From the NCBI GenBank assembly GCA_947260025.1, contig CAMYON010000020.1, forward strand, positions 5,163 to 38,972: a stretch of DNA of 33,810 bases, given 5' to 3'. Origin of the DNA: an uncultured Gammaproteobacteria bacterium. Its GTDB lineage: Bacteria > Pseudomonadota > Gammaproteobacteria > GCA-001735895. Shown in pieces: positions 7,440 through 15,764 of this stretch. Position numbers and translations under genes: made by a program. Under the pieces are notes generated by a model. That model had not been told where the DNA came from, did no database searches, and saw only the letters and a list, made by a program, of their open reading frames with translations. The first letter of the stretch is position 1, and each line of letters begins with the position of its first letter.

Positions 7440-8113
7440 AGTTCACCGCCCTGGGCGAGAAACTCGTCGCGACTAATGGCTTCGAAACGTATCCGGTCAC
7501 CGACCGCGACCGGCATGCTGGGCGTTCGATCAGGGTCGAACATGCGCGTCGGGCACAGACCGATCAGGTTCCAGCCACCCGGTGAAACCGCCGGGTATAC
7601 CGCGGTTTGCCGGTCGGCGATGGCGACCGCACCGCGCGGTACCTTTTGCCGCGGAGTCGCCAGCCGCGGCGCCGCAATGCGCTCGTCGACTTCGCCGAGG
7701 TAGGCAAATCCGGGAGCGAAGCCGATGGCATAGACGCGATATTCCTGCTGCTGATGGATTTCGATAACCTGCTCGATGCTCAAGCCCGCCCGCTCCGCGA
7801 TGATTTCGAGATCGGGACCCGCTTCGACGCTATAGTAGACCGGCAGCGTGACGAGTTCGCCGGCGCTCGAGTCGACGCCGTCGAGATTGTTAAGTGCAGC
7901 GCGCAATTGTTTTCTGATCGCGAAATGGTCGCTGCGATCGAGGTCGAAGATGACCAGTAACGACGCGTAAGACGGTACCAGGTCGATAATGCTGTCACCC
8001 ATCGTGGCGATTATATTCGCCACCGCCGCCTGGATTTGAGCGGAAACCGCCGCGCTGGTTTGTTCGGCAAAATACACGATAAACGAATTTTGCCCGGCGA
8101 TTTCAATCTTCAT
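7436..8113 (-). CDS. pxpB: 5-oxoprolinase subunit B (KipI/AHS1 family)
   Basis: A 225-residue KipI-family protein. The family core is clear: YRVYAIGFAPGFAYLGEVD followed by ATPRQKVPRGAVAIA and AVSPGGWNLIGLCPTRMFDP in the C-terminal half. It partners PxpC and PxpA in ATP-dependent opening of 5-oxoproline. The start codon at 8113 lies 7 bp after the pxpA stop and the end overlaps pxpC. Length is normal. Older annotations call this allophanate hydrolase subunit 1; the pxpA-pxpB-pxpC order argues for oxoprolinase. Confidence 0.92.
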   Translation of the reverse strand: MKIEIAGQNSFIVYFAEQTSAAVSAQIQAAVANIIATMGDSIIDLVPSYASLLVIFDLDRSDHFAIRKQLRAALNNLDGVDSSAGELVTLPVYYSVEAGPDLEIIAERAGLSIEQVIEIHQQQEYRVYAIGFAPGFAYLGEVDERIAAPRLATPRQKVPRGAVAIADRQTAVYPAVSPGGWNLIGLCPTRMFDPDRTPSMPVAVGDRIRFEAISRDEFLAQGGEL

Positions 8114-8120
8114 CGGATTG

Positions 8121-8852
8121 TCAGGAGTGGATTATCTTGCGAATTTCTTTAATCGCCGCTACGCCTTCGTCGTTATCGCCGTGCACGCACAGCGTATCGG
8201 GTTTCAACTCGAGGGTATGGCCGCTGACCGAAGTGACCGTGCCTTCACGACATATCTGTTCGACCTGGGCCAGCATCTTGTCACGGCTGTGCACCGCTCC
8301 AGGCCTGGCACGGGACAGCAGCTTGCCGTCGTCGTCGTAACAGCGGTCGGCAAAGGCCTCGAACCAGAGTTCTATGCCATGGGAGGCGGCCTCGCTGCGA
8401 TGCAGCTCGGCCTCGGGCGTGGCCTGCAGCATCAGCCGCACCGGTTTATGAAAATCGGCGATCGCTTTGAGAATCGGCGCCCGCACCGATTCGCGCGCCA
8501 TCATGTCGTTATACAGCGCGCCATGGGGTTTAACGTAGGCGAGCTCCAGGCCCTGGATCTTGGCCATGCCTTCGAGCGCGGCAATCTGGTAGTGCATGAA
8601 CGCCGAAATCTCCTCGGGCGAACAGTGCATCGGACGACGACCGAAACCGACCAGGTCGGGGTAGGCAGGATGGGCACCGACCATGACGTTGTTTTGCTTC
8701 GCCATCGCCAGGGTGCGCTCCATCACCAGCGGATCACCGCCATGAAAGCCGCAGGCGATGTTGGCCTGGTCGATATGCGGCATGACTTCGTCGTCACGCC
8801 CCATTTTCCAGGAACCGTAGCTTTCGCCGAGATCGCAATTGAGCATTAACAT
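8121..8852 (-). CDS. pxpA: 5-oxoprolinase subunit A (LamB/YcsF family)
   Basis: A 243-residue LamB/YcsF protein. Characteristic motifs appear in order: MLNCDLGESYGSWKMGRD, IDQANIACGFHGGDP, GAHPAYPDLVGFGRR, and YVKPHGALYNDM. This subunit is essential in PxpABC 5-oxoprolinase. The ATG at 8852 is chosen over a GTG 12 bp upstream because GGAGG stands 5 nt before the ATG; that GTG overlaps the ribosome-binding site itself. It follows the DUF1445 stop by 12 bp and precedes pxpB by 7 bp, so translation of the whole block is tightly linked. Confidence 0.94.
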   Translation of the reverse strand: MLMLNCDLGESYGSWKMGRDDEVMPHIDQANIACGFHGGDPLVMERTLAMAKQNNVMVGAHPAYPDLVGFGRRPMHCSPEEISAFMHYQIAALEGMAKIQGLELAYVKPHGALYNDMMARESVRAPILKAIADFHKPVRLMLQATPEAELHRSEAASHGIELWFEAFADRCYDDDGKLLSRARPGAVHSRDKMLAQVEQICREGTVTSVSGHTLELKPDTLCVHGDNDEGVAAIKEIRKIIHS

Positions 8853-8864
8853 GGTTGCCTCCAC

Positions 8865-9653
8865 CTACATGACCGCCAGGTGACTATTGGGCTGGTCCGT
8901 TACCAGCATGCAGCCCGGCGAATGGGTAATGCAAAACGGCGGCCTGGCCTGTTCGACCGCAACCTGCGGCGTTACGCCGCAGGCCCAGAAAACCGGAACT
9001 TCGTCGTCGCGAATGGTGACGGCGTCGCCGAACTCGGGCCGGTTTATATCGCGCACACCGATCCTGGCGGGATCGCCGAAATGAACCGGAGCGCCGTGTA
9101 CCGAGGGAAAGCGGGTGCAGATCTGGATCGCGCGAATCGCATCGGACGGAATCATCGGGCGCATGCTGACCACCATCTTGCTAGCGAAGCGGCCTGCCGC
9201 GTTGCAATCGATGTCGGTGCGATACATCGGTACGTTGACGCCCTCGGTAACGTTGCGGATTTCGAGGCCGTCGTCGATCAACGCCTCCTCGAAGGAAAAC
9301 GAGCAACCCAGCACGAACGACACCAGGTCGTCGCGCCACAGATCGCTGATATCCGGCACCTCGTCGACCAGTTCGCCGTTTTCGAACACCCTGTAGCTTG
9401 GCACATCGGTGCGGAGGTCGAGATCTTCGCCGAGCTTCGGGATGCGATAGTCACCCGGGCTCGTGGCCATGCCGATCAGCGGGCAGGGCTTCGGATTGGA
9501 CTGACAAAATTGCAGAAATTCACCGGCGTAATCGGCCGGCAAAATGCAAAGATTGCCCTGCACGAAACCGCGCGAATAGCCGGAGGTATTGCTGGTGAAC
9601 TCTCCGCTGCGAATCCTGTACCGCAGTTCGAGAGGTGAAATATCCTGATTCAT
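8865..9653 (-). CDS. DUF1445 protein (putative hydro-lyase / N-terminal DGLUCY domain)
   Basis: A 262-residue DUF1445 protein. The family traits are [20 protein letters not shown] near the start, [13 protein letters not shown] in the middle, SMRPM, and the C-terminal FWACGVTPQ followed by [12 protein letters not shown]. In animal D-glutamate cyclase this domain is fused ahead of DUF4392; here both are stand-alone genes in one run, separated only by pxpA, pxpB and pxpC. That makes a two-component D-glutamate cyclase, or two consecutive steps, the natural inference. The ATG at 9653 is preferred to an upstream TTG (9662), although neither has a convincing Shine-Dalgarno. A perfect palindrome AAACCCGGGTTT lies in the 33-bp gap behind the acyl-CoA ligase gene and might mark a weak transcription boundary. 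Confidence 0.85.
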   Translation of the reverse strand: MNQDISPLELRYRIRSGEFTSNTSGYSRGFVQGNLCILPADYAGEFLQFCQSNPKPCPLIGMATSPGDYRIPKLGEDLDLRTDVPSYRVFENGELVDEVPDISDLWRDDLVSFVLGCSFSFEEALIDDGLEIRNVTEGVNVPMYRTDIDCNAAGRFASKMVVSMRPMIPSDAIRAIQICTRFPSVHGAPVHFGDPARIGVRDINRPEFGDAVTIRDDEVPVFWACGVTPQVAVEQARPPFCITHSPGCMLVTDQPNSHLAVM

Positions 9654-9686
9654 GTTAGGCAAAAGAAGTAAGGTTAAACCCGGGTT

Positions 9687-11318
9687 TTACAACTCTTTCG
9701 CGCGTTCGCGCAATACATTTTTCTGAATCTTGCCGGTTGCGGTCTTGGGCAGTTCCCCGAAAACGACTTTCTTGGGGCGTTTGAACCGCGCCATGTTGTC
9801 CGCGCAAAAATCGATGAGATCCTGTTCGCTGGCCTCGGCCTGCGCCTTGAGTTCAACAAAAGCGCAGGGCACCTCGCCCCATTTTTCATCGGCCAGCGCC
9901 ACTACCGCGGCCTCGCCGACCGCGGGGTGCTTGTAGAGTACGCCCTCGACCTCGACCGACGAAATGTTTTCCCCGCCTGAGATAATCACGTCCTTGGCGC
10001 GATCTCGCACCTGGATATAACCGTCTGGATACACCACCGCAATATCGCCGCTGTAAAACCAGCCGTCCTTGAAGACTTCGGCGGTCGCTTTCGAATCCTT
10101 GAGGTAGCCCTTCATCACGGTATTGCCGCTAATCACGATCTCGCCCATGGTTTCGGCATCCCAGGGTACCGACTCGCCGGATTCGGGATCGATGACGTCT
10201 ACCGCTTCGGTCATCGCAAATCTTACGCCCTGCCGCGCTTTCAGTTCCGCCTGCTTTTCGATCGACTGCTGGTACCAGTCGTCCTGTGGCGCCGAGTGCA
10301 GGATATGACCATAAGTCTCGGTAAGTCCGTAAACGTGCATGACCTCGAAATTGAACTGCGCCATGCTTTCGAGCACCTTGGCCGGGGGCGGCGCACCTGC
10401 GGTCATGGCGTAAATCTTGTGGTCGAATTTTTTCTGCTCTTCGGCCGGTGCGTTGGCGAGCATGTTTAACACGATCGGCGCACCGCCAAAATGGGTGATC
10501 TCGTGCTCCGCGGCTAGTTCGAAGAACAGCTTGGGTATGAACGCGCGGATGCAGACCACGGTTGCCGCCAGCGCGGTCATGGTCCAGGCATGACCCCAGC
10601 CGTTGCAGTGAAACATCGGCACCGTGTAGAGGTAGCGCGGATGCGGCGGCAGGGCCCAGGAAATAACCGTGCCCATGGTCATCAGGTAAGAGCCGCGATG
10701 GTGATAAACCACGCCCTTGGGGAGACCGGTAGTGCCCGAGGTATAGTTCAACGTCAACGCCTGCCATTCGTCTTCGGGCGGGCGCCACTGGTAGGCGTCG
10801 TCGCCGCGATCCACCAGGTCCTCGTAGAAACTGAACTCGATATTGTCGGGAAGCGCGGGCTTCTCGCTCGCGTCTACATCGTCAATGATGACGATTTCGG
10901 GGCGCTGCTCGCAATGCTGCAGGGCCTGTTCCAGCACCGGCCACAGCTGGCGGTCGCAGATAAACAGGCGAGACTCGCCGTGATCGATGATGTAACCGAC
11001 GGTGGCCGCGTCGAGACGGGTGTTGATCGTGTTCAGCACCGCGCCGGCCATCGGCACCGAAAAGTGGCTCTCGAACATTTCCGGCGTATTGAACGCGAAT
11101 ACCGACACCGTATCGTTTTTGCCGATGCCGCGCGCCGCCAGGCTGGAAGCGATACGCAGGCAGCGGTTGCGGGTTTGCGCCCAGGTATAGCGGCGCTGGT
11201 TATAAATCAGGGACTCGCGTTGCGGATAAATATCGGCGGTTCGATGCAGAAAGGACAGCGGCGTCAACGGCACGAAATTGGCGGCGTTGGCTTCCAGTTG
11301 ATCGTATTCAATAGTCAT
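9687..11318 (-). CDS. AMP-forming acyl-CoA ligase (short/medium-chain; DmdB-like role possible)
   Basis: A 543-residue ANL-superfamily ligase. The AMP-binding P-loop is YTSGTTGLPKGVVYHHRG, followed by YGLTETYG, YSGDIAVVYPDGYIQVRDR, and the catalytic lysine in the C-terminal KTATGKIQKN. INTRLDAATVGYIIDHGE is typical of the short/medium- and aryl-chain group. ATG 11318 is chosen because a longer version would overlap the preceding gene. It comes 13 bp after the HAD/ECH fusion within the DmdA-headed run. In DMSP demethylation, DmdB activates methylmercaptopropionate to its CoA thioester, and this protein is a candidate for that step by position. It is not obviously the same branch as the Ruegeria DmdB enzymes, so the substrate is open. 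Confidence 0.88.
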   Translation of the reverse strand: MTIEYDQLEANAANFVPLTPLSFLHRTADIYPQRESLIYNQRRYTWAQTRNRCLRIASSLAARGIGKNDTVSVFAFNTPEMFESHFSVPMAGAVLNTINTRLDAATVGYIIDHGESRLFICDRQLWPVLEQALQHCEQRPEIVIIDDVDASEKPALPDNIEFSFYEDLVDRGDDAYQWRPPEDEWQALTLNYTSGTTGLPKGVVYHHRGSYLMTMGTVISWALPPHPRYLYTVPMFHCNGWGHAWTMTALAATVVCIRAFIPKLFFELAAEHEITHFGGAPIVLNMLANAPAEEQKKFDHKIYAMTAGAPPPAKVLESMAQFNFEVMHVYGLTETYGHILHSAPQDDWYQQSIEKQAELKARQGVRFAMTEAVDVIDPESGESVPWDAETMGEIVISGNTVMKGYLKDSKATAEVFKDGWFYSGDIAVVYPDGYIQVRDRAKDVIISGGENISSVEVEGVLYKHPAVGEAAVVALADEKWGEVPCAFVELKAQAEASEQDLIDFCADNMARFKRPKKVVFGELPKTATGKIQKNVLRERAKEL

Positions 11319-11331
11319 GTTTACACCCGTG

Positions 11332-13635
11332 TCAGTTTCGTACCGGAGATCCGGCATCGAGCATGCTGTTAATGCGCTCGCGCGTTGCGTCGGTCGTAAC
11401 CAGGCTCAGGAACGAACGTCGCTCGGCATCGTAGAAATCCTGTTCGCTCCAGACCGTTCCCGGGTCGACATCGCCACCGGTGACGATGCGGGCCATTTCG
11501 GTGCCGACGTTGACGTCGTGTGGCATGAACATGCCCTTGTCACGCGAGGTTTCCAGCCATTTGATCATTTCTTCGAACACCGGTCTACCGGGCAGCGTCA
11601 GGGCAGGGCGTTCGAATGCGACCTGGCCGGCAGGATCGTCGATGGCTTTGATCGCCTCGCCGAGGATGCGGTCACGGTTGATGACGAAGCGATCGTTGGG
11701 ACGCAGCATGGCCTGCTTCTTGGCGATGATCGGCGAAGTCGCGGTCTTGCCGTAACCGAGATTCATGAAAGCTTTCCAGCAGGCTTCGGTAATATCGTCG
11801 CCGCACTGGAGTAACTCGATCCAGCGATACAGGGTCTCCTTGCAGCCGCCGCCGCCGGGCACGACGCCGACCAGCGACTCGACCAGCCCGGTAACCGAGT
11901 TGGCGTGACATACGACCTGCCTGGCGTGCAGCACGACTTCGAAACCACCACCGATCGACATGCCTACCGGCGCCGCTACTACCGGGAACGACGCGGTTTC
12001 CATGCGGTGCACGGTGTCCTGGAAATCCTTGAGGAATCGATCCAGGCCGTCCATGTCGTCGCGCCGGAAAAATTCGCGCACTGCCTGCAGGTTCACGCCA
12101 CAGGAAAAATGCTGCGCGTCGTTATGCACGATAAGGCCGCGCATGCCATCCGGCTCGACATGGCTCAACGCGTCGTCGAGTATTTGCATCGAATCCGCGT
12201 CGAGCGCGTTCGCCTTACTGTGAAACTCGACCAGCGCGATACCGTCGAGCTCGTACCAGCTGGCCACGGCGCAGCGGTTGCGCGGCTGCATCGTTTGCCG
12301 TTTCTCAGTGAAGCGAATCACGCCCTCGGGGCGCTCTATGACTTGCCAGGTGTCGCCAAAGTGGCGCGCCTGCAGCTTGCCGTCGCTGACCCGGTAGAAA
12401 CTGGAGCCGGCAGCCTCGGCGAGGAAAGCGGGTAACGGCATGTCGTCCGCTTCGAGACGCCTGATGAATTCATCTACGCCGATTTCGTCGATCAGTTCGA
12501 ACGGGCCCTTGATCCAGTTGTAACCGAGCTTCATCGCATCGTCGATACCGACCGGATCATCTCCGACCTCGGGAATCAGGGAGGCCGCGTAGCTCAGGGT
12601 GCGCGACAAGATGCGCCAGGCATAACGACCGTGCAGGCTGTCATCCTGCAGCAGCTTGTTCACACCCTCGCGCTCGGCCAGCTCGGCCAGCGACAGGTTG
12701 AGCCGCGGTGCATCCTGGTATTGGGAGTTTTCCAGGTTCAACACTTCGCGCCCCGATGCGGTATCGCGATAAAAGCCCTGACCCTGCTTGTTGCCGGTTT
12801 GCCCGTTGGCGATCATCTGCGTCATCAGCGGGATTTTCGCCGCCTCGGCGTGAAACGCGTCGCTCCCGGGCAGGATGTTAACCAGGCTTTGCACCACGTC
12901 GGACATCAGGTCGATGCCGATCAGGTCGTACAGGCCGAAGACGCCGGTCTTGGGTATGCCCATCGGGCGGCCGAAGATCGCGTCGGCTTCGAGCGGCGTC
13001 AACCCGAGGTCGAAGGCCGCATGCAGCGCGCACTGAATCGCGAACACCCCGACGCGGTTGCCGAGAAAGCCGGGGGTATCGAGGCAGGGCACGACGCCCT
13101 TGCCGAGCTGTTGTTCGCAGAAATCGCCCAGCAATTCGATGATCGCGGGATCGGTATCTTCACCGCGCACCAGCTCGAGCAGGCGCATGAAGCGCACCGG
13201 ATTGAAAAAATGGGTAATCGCGAAACGGCGTCGAAAGGATTGCGGCATATTCTCGACCAGCAGCCGGATCGGGATGGTCGAGGTATTCGACGTGACGATC
13301 GCGTCAGGCTTGCAGACCGCGTCGAGACGCTGGTAAAGATCCTGCTTGATGTCCAGCCGCTCGACCACGGCTTCGGCGATCCAGTCGCAATCGGCCAGCT
13401 GGTCGAAATCGTCGCGCGTGTTACCGAGGTGAATCAGGCTTTCGGCCTGCTTGCTGATCAGTCCCGGTTGATTCGGATCCTGCAGGCGCTCTAACCCGCG
13501 TTCCGCCAGCGCATTGGGGTTGTCGTCGGAAGGCAGGTCCAGCAGCCAGACTTCGATACCCGCGTTGGCAACCTGGCCGGCAATGCCCGAACCCATGGTG
13601 CCGGCGCCGATTACGGCAACTTTCTTAATGCTCAT
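11332..13635 (-). CDS. 3-hydroxyacyl-CoA dehydrogenase / enoyl-CoA hydratase fusion (FadN-type order)
   Basis: A 767-residue bifunctional protein with the dehydrogenase first and the hydratase last, the reverse of FadB/FadJ. The NAD fold is VAVIGAGTMGSGIAG (residues 7-20), and the catalytic His142/Glu154 pair lies in ITHFFNPVRFMRLLELVRG. The C-terminal hydratase domain keeps GMSIGGGFEVVLHA and GLVESLVGVVPGGGG, so both catalytic glutamates of the crotonase family are present. The ATG at 13635 has an AGAGG site 7-8 nt ahead. It begins one base after the hydrolase stop. In this setting it could hydrate a methylthioacryloyl-like CoA (the DmdD/AcuH step) or 3-hydroxypropionyl-CoA compounds, or serve ordinary fatty-acid oxidation; no thiolase or acyl-CoA dehydrogenase accompanies it. 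Confidence 0.9.
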   Translation of the reverse strand: MSIKKVAVIGAGTMGSGIAGQVANAGIEVWLLDLPSDDNPNALAERGLERLQDPNQPGLISKQAESLIHLGNTRDDFDQLADCDWIAEAVVERLDIKQDLYQRLDAVCKPDAIVTSNTSTIPIRLLVENMPQSFRRRFAITHFFNPVRFMRLLELVRGEDTDPAIIELLGDFCEQQLGKGVVPCLDTPGFLGNRVGVFAIQCALHAAFDLGLTPLEADAIFGRPMGIPKTGVFGLYDLIGIDLMSDVVQSLVNILPGSDAFHAEAAKIPLMTQMIANGQTGNKQGQGFYRDTASGREVLNLENSQYQDAPRLNLSLAELAEREGVNKLLQDDSLHGRYAWRILSRTLSYAASLIPEVGDDPVGIDDAMKLGYNWIKGPFELIDEIGVDEFIRRLEADDMPLPAFLAEAAGSSFYRVSDGKLQARHFGDTWQVIERPEGVIRFTEKRQTMQPRNRCAVASWYELDGIALVEFHSKANALDADSMQILDDALSHVEPDGMRGLIVHNDAQHFSCGVNLQAVREFFRRDDMDGLDRFLKDFQDTVHRMETASFPVVAAPVGMSIGGGFEVVLHARQVVCHANSVTGLVESLVGVVPGGGGCKETLYRWIELLQCGDDITEACWKAFMNLGYGKTATSPIIAKKQAMLRPNDRFVINRDRILGEAIKAIDDPAGQVAFERPALTLPGRPVFEEMIKWLETSRDKGMFMPHDVNVGTEMARIVTGGDVDPGTVWSEQDFYDAERRSFLSLVTTDATRERINSMLDAGSPVRN

Positions 13636-13636
13636 G

Positions 13637-14443
13637 CTATTTCCTCTCGCTGCTGTACTCGAGCCCACCGATCAGTTCACGCAGCTTCTGCAACGTTTGG
13701 CGTGGGGCCTCTATCGGTAACATATGTCCGTAGCGTTCGATAATCGTGACGCCGGCGTTCAATTCTTCGGCAAAGGCCATGCCTGCCTTGACCGGGGTCA
13801 GCAGGTCCTTGCGCGCCAGGATCAACTGTGACGGCAGGTCGATGCCTTGCGCGACTTCGCTGCCGTTCTGGTATTCGTTGCAGGCGACCAGGTCTTCGTA
13901 TAAAGGATTGCGCGCCATGATCTGGCGCCCGATCGCAATCGGTTGCATCCCGGGCACCGCGCTGATTCCGTATTGCGCATCGGGGCCGAAACCCCACATC
14001 AACAGCATTTCCGCGGCGGCGCCGGCGTTGTCGGCGGCCGCATCGATCAATGCCGGATTGACCGGAATCGCGCCCGCCGTGCCGATGCCGGTGATAGATT
14101 TCAGTAACTCCGGGGCCTGGCGTGCCAGCTCGAGCACGTCAAGAAAGCCCTGCGAATGCCCGACCGCGTGCACTCTATCGGCGCCGGCGGCGCGAATGAA
14201 TTCAGCCAGCCAGGTGCCCATATCCTCGATAGTTTCGAGCGGCTTACCGTCAGACAGGCTATGGCCCGGCAGATCTGGCGCCAGCACCGAGTAACCGTTA
14301 TAGGCGAACCAGCGGGTTTGCAGCGCCCAGCTGCGGTGGTCGAGCCCGCTGCCGTGCACGAACATGACGGTCGGCAGGCTGGTGTCGAATTCCTTGCCGC
14401 CGGTCGCGGCGTAGGTTTTGTTTCCGCGTACGTCGAGGTACAT
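13637..14443 (-). CDS. Alpha/beta-fold hydrolase
   Basis: A 268-residue single-domain hydrolase. The oxyanion segment MFVHGSGLDHRSW, nucleophile elbow VGHSQGFLDV (serine near residue 96), acid in LILARKDLLTP and histidine in IERYGHMLPIE form a complete triad in the usual order. There is no signal peptide, so it is cytoplasmic. Its ATG shares one base with the metY stop (TGATG) and it ends one base before the HAD/ECH fusion, so all three are translationally coupled. A thioesterase or lactone/ester hydrolase role in the same pathway is plausible; the substrate cannot be told from sequence. Confidence 0.88.
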   Translation of the reverse strand: MYLDVRGNKTYAATGGKEFDTSLPTVMFVHGSGLDHRSWALQTRWFAYNGYSVLAPDLPGHSLSDGKPLETIEDMGTWLAEFIRAAGADRVHAVGHSQGFLDVLELARQAPELLKSITGIGTAGAIPVNPALIDAAADNAGAAAEMLLMWGFGPDAQYGISAVPGMQPIAIGRQIMARNPLYEDLVACNEYQNGSEVAQGIDLPSQLILARKDLLTPVKAGMAFAEELNAGVTIIERYGHMLPIEAPRQTLQKLRELIGGLEYSSERK

Positions 14444-15753
14444 CAGGCTGCTCCCGCGACGCGCTGCGCGGCCTTGAAACCGCGTTTGAAATCGGCCTTG
14501 ATATCGGCGATATCCTCGATTCCGACCGAGACCCGGATCATGTCTTCACTGATGCCGGCAGCTTTCATATCGTCGACGGTAAGCCTGGAATGCGTTGTGC
14601 TGGCGGGATGCAGCACCAGCGTGCGCGCGTCTCCGACGTTGGCCAGATTGGACGCCAGCTGCAGCGAGTCGATGAATGCCGCACCACCGGCGCGGCCGCC
14701 AGCAACTCCGAAGCAGAGCATGGATCCGGCGCCATGCGGAAACAGGGTCGCCGCCAGGGCGTGGCTGGGATTCGATTCCATGTCGGGATAGTTGGTCCAG
14801 GTGACGGATTCCTGCTGCTGCAGCCATTCGAGCAGCTGCAAGGCATTGGCGACGTGCTGTTTCATGCGCAGGTTCAGGGTTTCGATACCCTGCAGGATCA
14901 GAAACGCGTTGTGCGGACTCATCGCCGCACCGACGTCGCGCATCGATTCGGCGCGCATTTTCATTGCCAGCGCCGAGGGTCCGAACTCTTCCCAGAAGCG
15001 GATGCCGTGGAACGGCGCATAGGGCTCGGTCAACTCCGGGAACCGTCCGCTTTGCTCCCAGTCGAAGCGCCCGCCGTCGACGATAGCGCCCCCGATCGCG
15101 ACACCGTGGCCGCCCATCCACTTGGTTACCGAATGCACCACGATATCGGCGCCGTGATCGATCGGTCGGCACAGGGTGGGCGTGGCGAAGGTCGCGTCGA
15201 CCACCAGCGGTATACCGGCCTCGTGCGCGATCGCGCTGATTGCGGGGATATTGGCGATTTCGAGACCCGGGTTACCGATCGACTCGCAAAACACCATCTT
15301 GGTGTTGGGCTGGATCGCGTCGCGCAGCGCCTGTTCGTCATTGATCGGGATGAAACTGCATTCGATGCCGAGGCGCTTGATGGTGTGTTTCAGCAGGGTC
15401 GCAGTCGAGCCGTAGATCTGCGTCGCCGAAACCAGGTGATCGCCGGCCGAGCACAGCGTGATAAACGCGGTGAACAGCGCACTCATTCCCGATGCGGTAC
15501 AAATCGCGCCGCTGCCGCCCTCGAGCGCGGCGATGCGCTGTTCCAGTACCGCTACCGTGGGATTGGTGATGCGGCTGTAGATATGGCCGCCCTGTTCGAC
15601 GTTGAACAGCGACGAGCCGTCGCTGACGCTTTCGAATACGTAGGAGGTGGTCTGGTAAACCGGTACCGCGCGCGAGCCGTGATCGCTCTCCGGCACGTAA
15701 CCGGTATGCAGCGCCACCGTGTCTGGTTTGAGGTACGAAGATCGGCTCATCAT
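14443..15753 (-). CDS. metY: O-acetylhomoserine aminocarboxypropyltransferase (sulfhydrylase), MetY-like
   Basis: A 436-residue Cys/Met-metabolism PLP enzyme. The PLP lysine is Lys211 in VHSVTKWMGGHG, with Tyr59 in HIYSRITNPT and FCESIGNPG also typical. The length and the segment WEEFGPSALAMKMR favour the O-acetylhomoserine sulfhydrylase group over gamma-lyases (about 400 residues). Such enzymes make homocysteine from sulfide or methionine directly from methanethiol. Two consecutive ATG codons follow a GGGAG site; the first (15753) is used. It begins 11 bp after the DmdA-like gene, which is striking because methanethiol is the end product of DMSP demethylation. A methionine gamma-lyase function is the main alternative. 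Confidence 0.85.
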   Translation of the reverse strand: MMSRSSYLKPDTVALHTGYVPESDHGSRAVPVYQTTSYVFESVSDGSSLFNVEQGGHIYSRITNPTVAVLEQRIAALEGGSGAICTASGMSALFTAFITLCSAGDHLVSATQIYGSTATLLKHTIKRLGIECSFIPINDEQALRDAIQPNTKMVFCESIGNPGLEIANIPAISAIAHEAGIPLVVDATFATPTLCRPIDHGADIVVHSVTKWMGGHGVAIGGAIVDGGRFDWEQSGRFPELTEPYAPFHGIRFWEEFGPSALAMKMRAESMRDVGAAMSPHNAFLILQGIETLNLRMKQHVANALQLLEWLQQQESVTWTNYPDMESNPSHALAATLFPHGAGSMLCFGVAGGRAGGAAFIDSLQLASNLANVGDARTLVLHPASTTHSRLTVDDMKAAGISEDMIRVSVGIEDIADIKADFKRGFKAAQRVAGAA

Positions 15754-15764
15754 GGTCTCCCGGG

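Noticed and set aside
9660-9686. AAACCCGGGTTT palindrome as an intrinsic terminator behind the acyl-CoA ligase gene
   Set aside because: It has no loop bases and no U run directly after it, so a stable terminator hairpin is unlikely.
9687-11318. Firm DmdB assignment for the acyl-CoA ligase
   Set aside because: Motifs are general to the ANL family and differ from the Ruegeria DmdB as I remember it; only gene position supports it.
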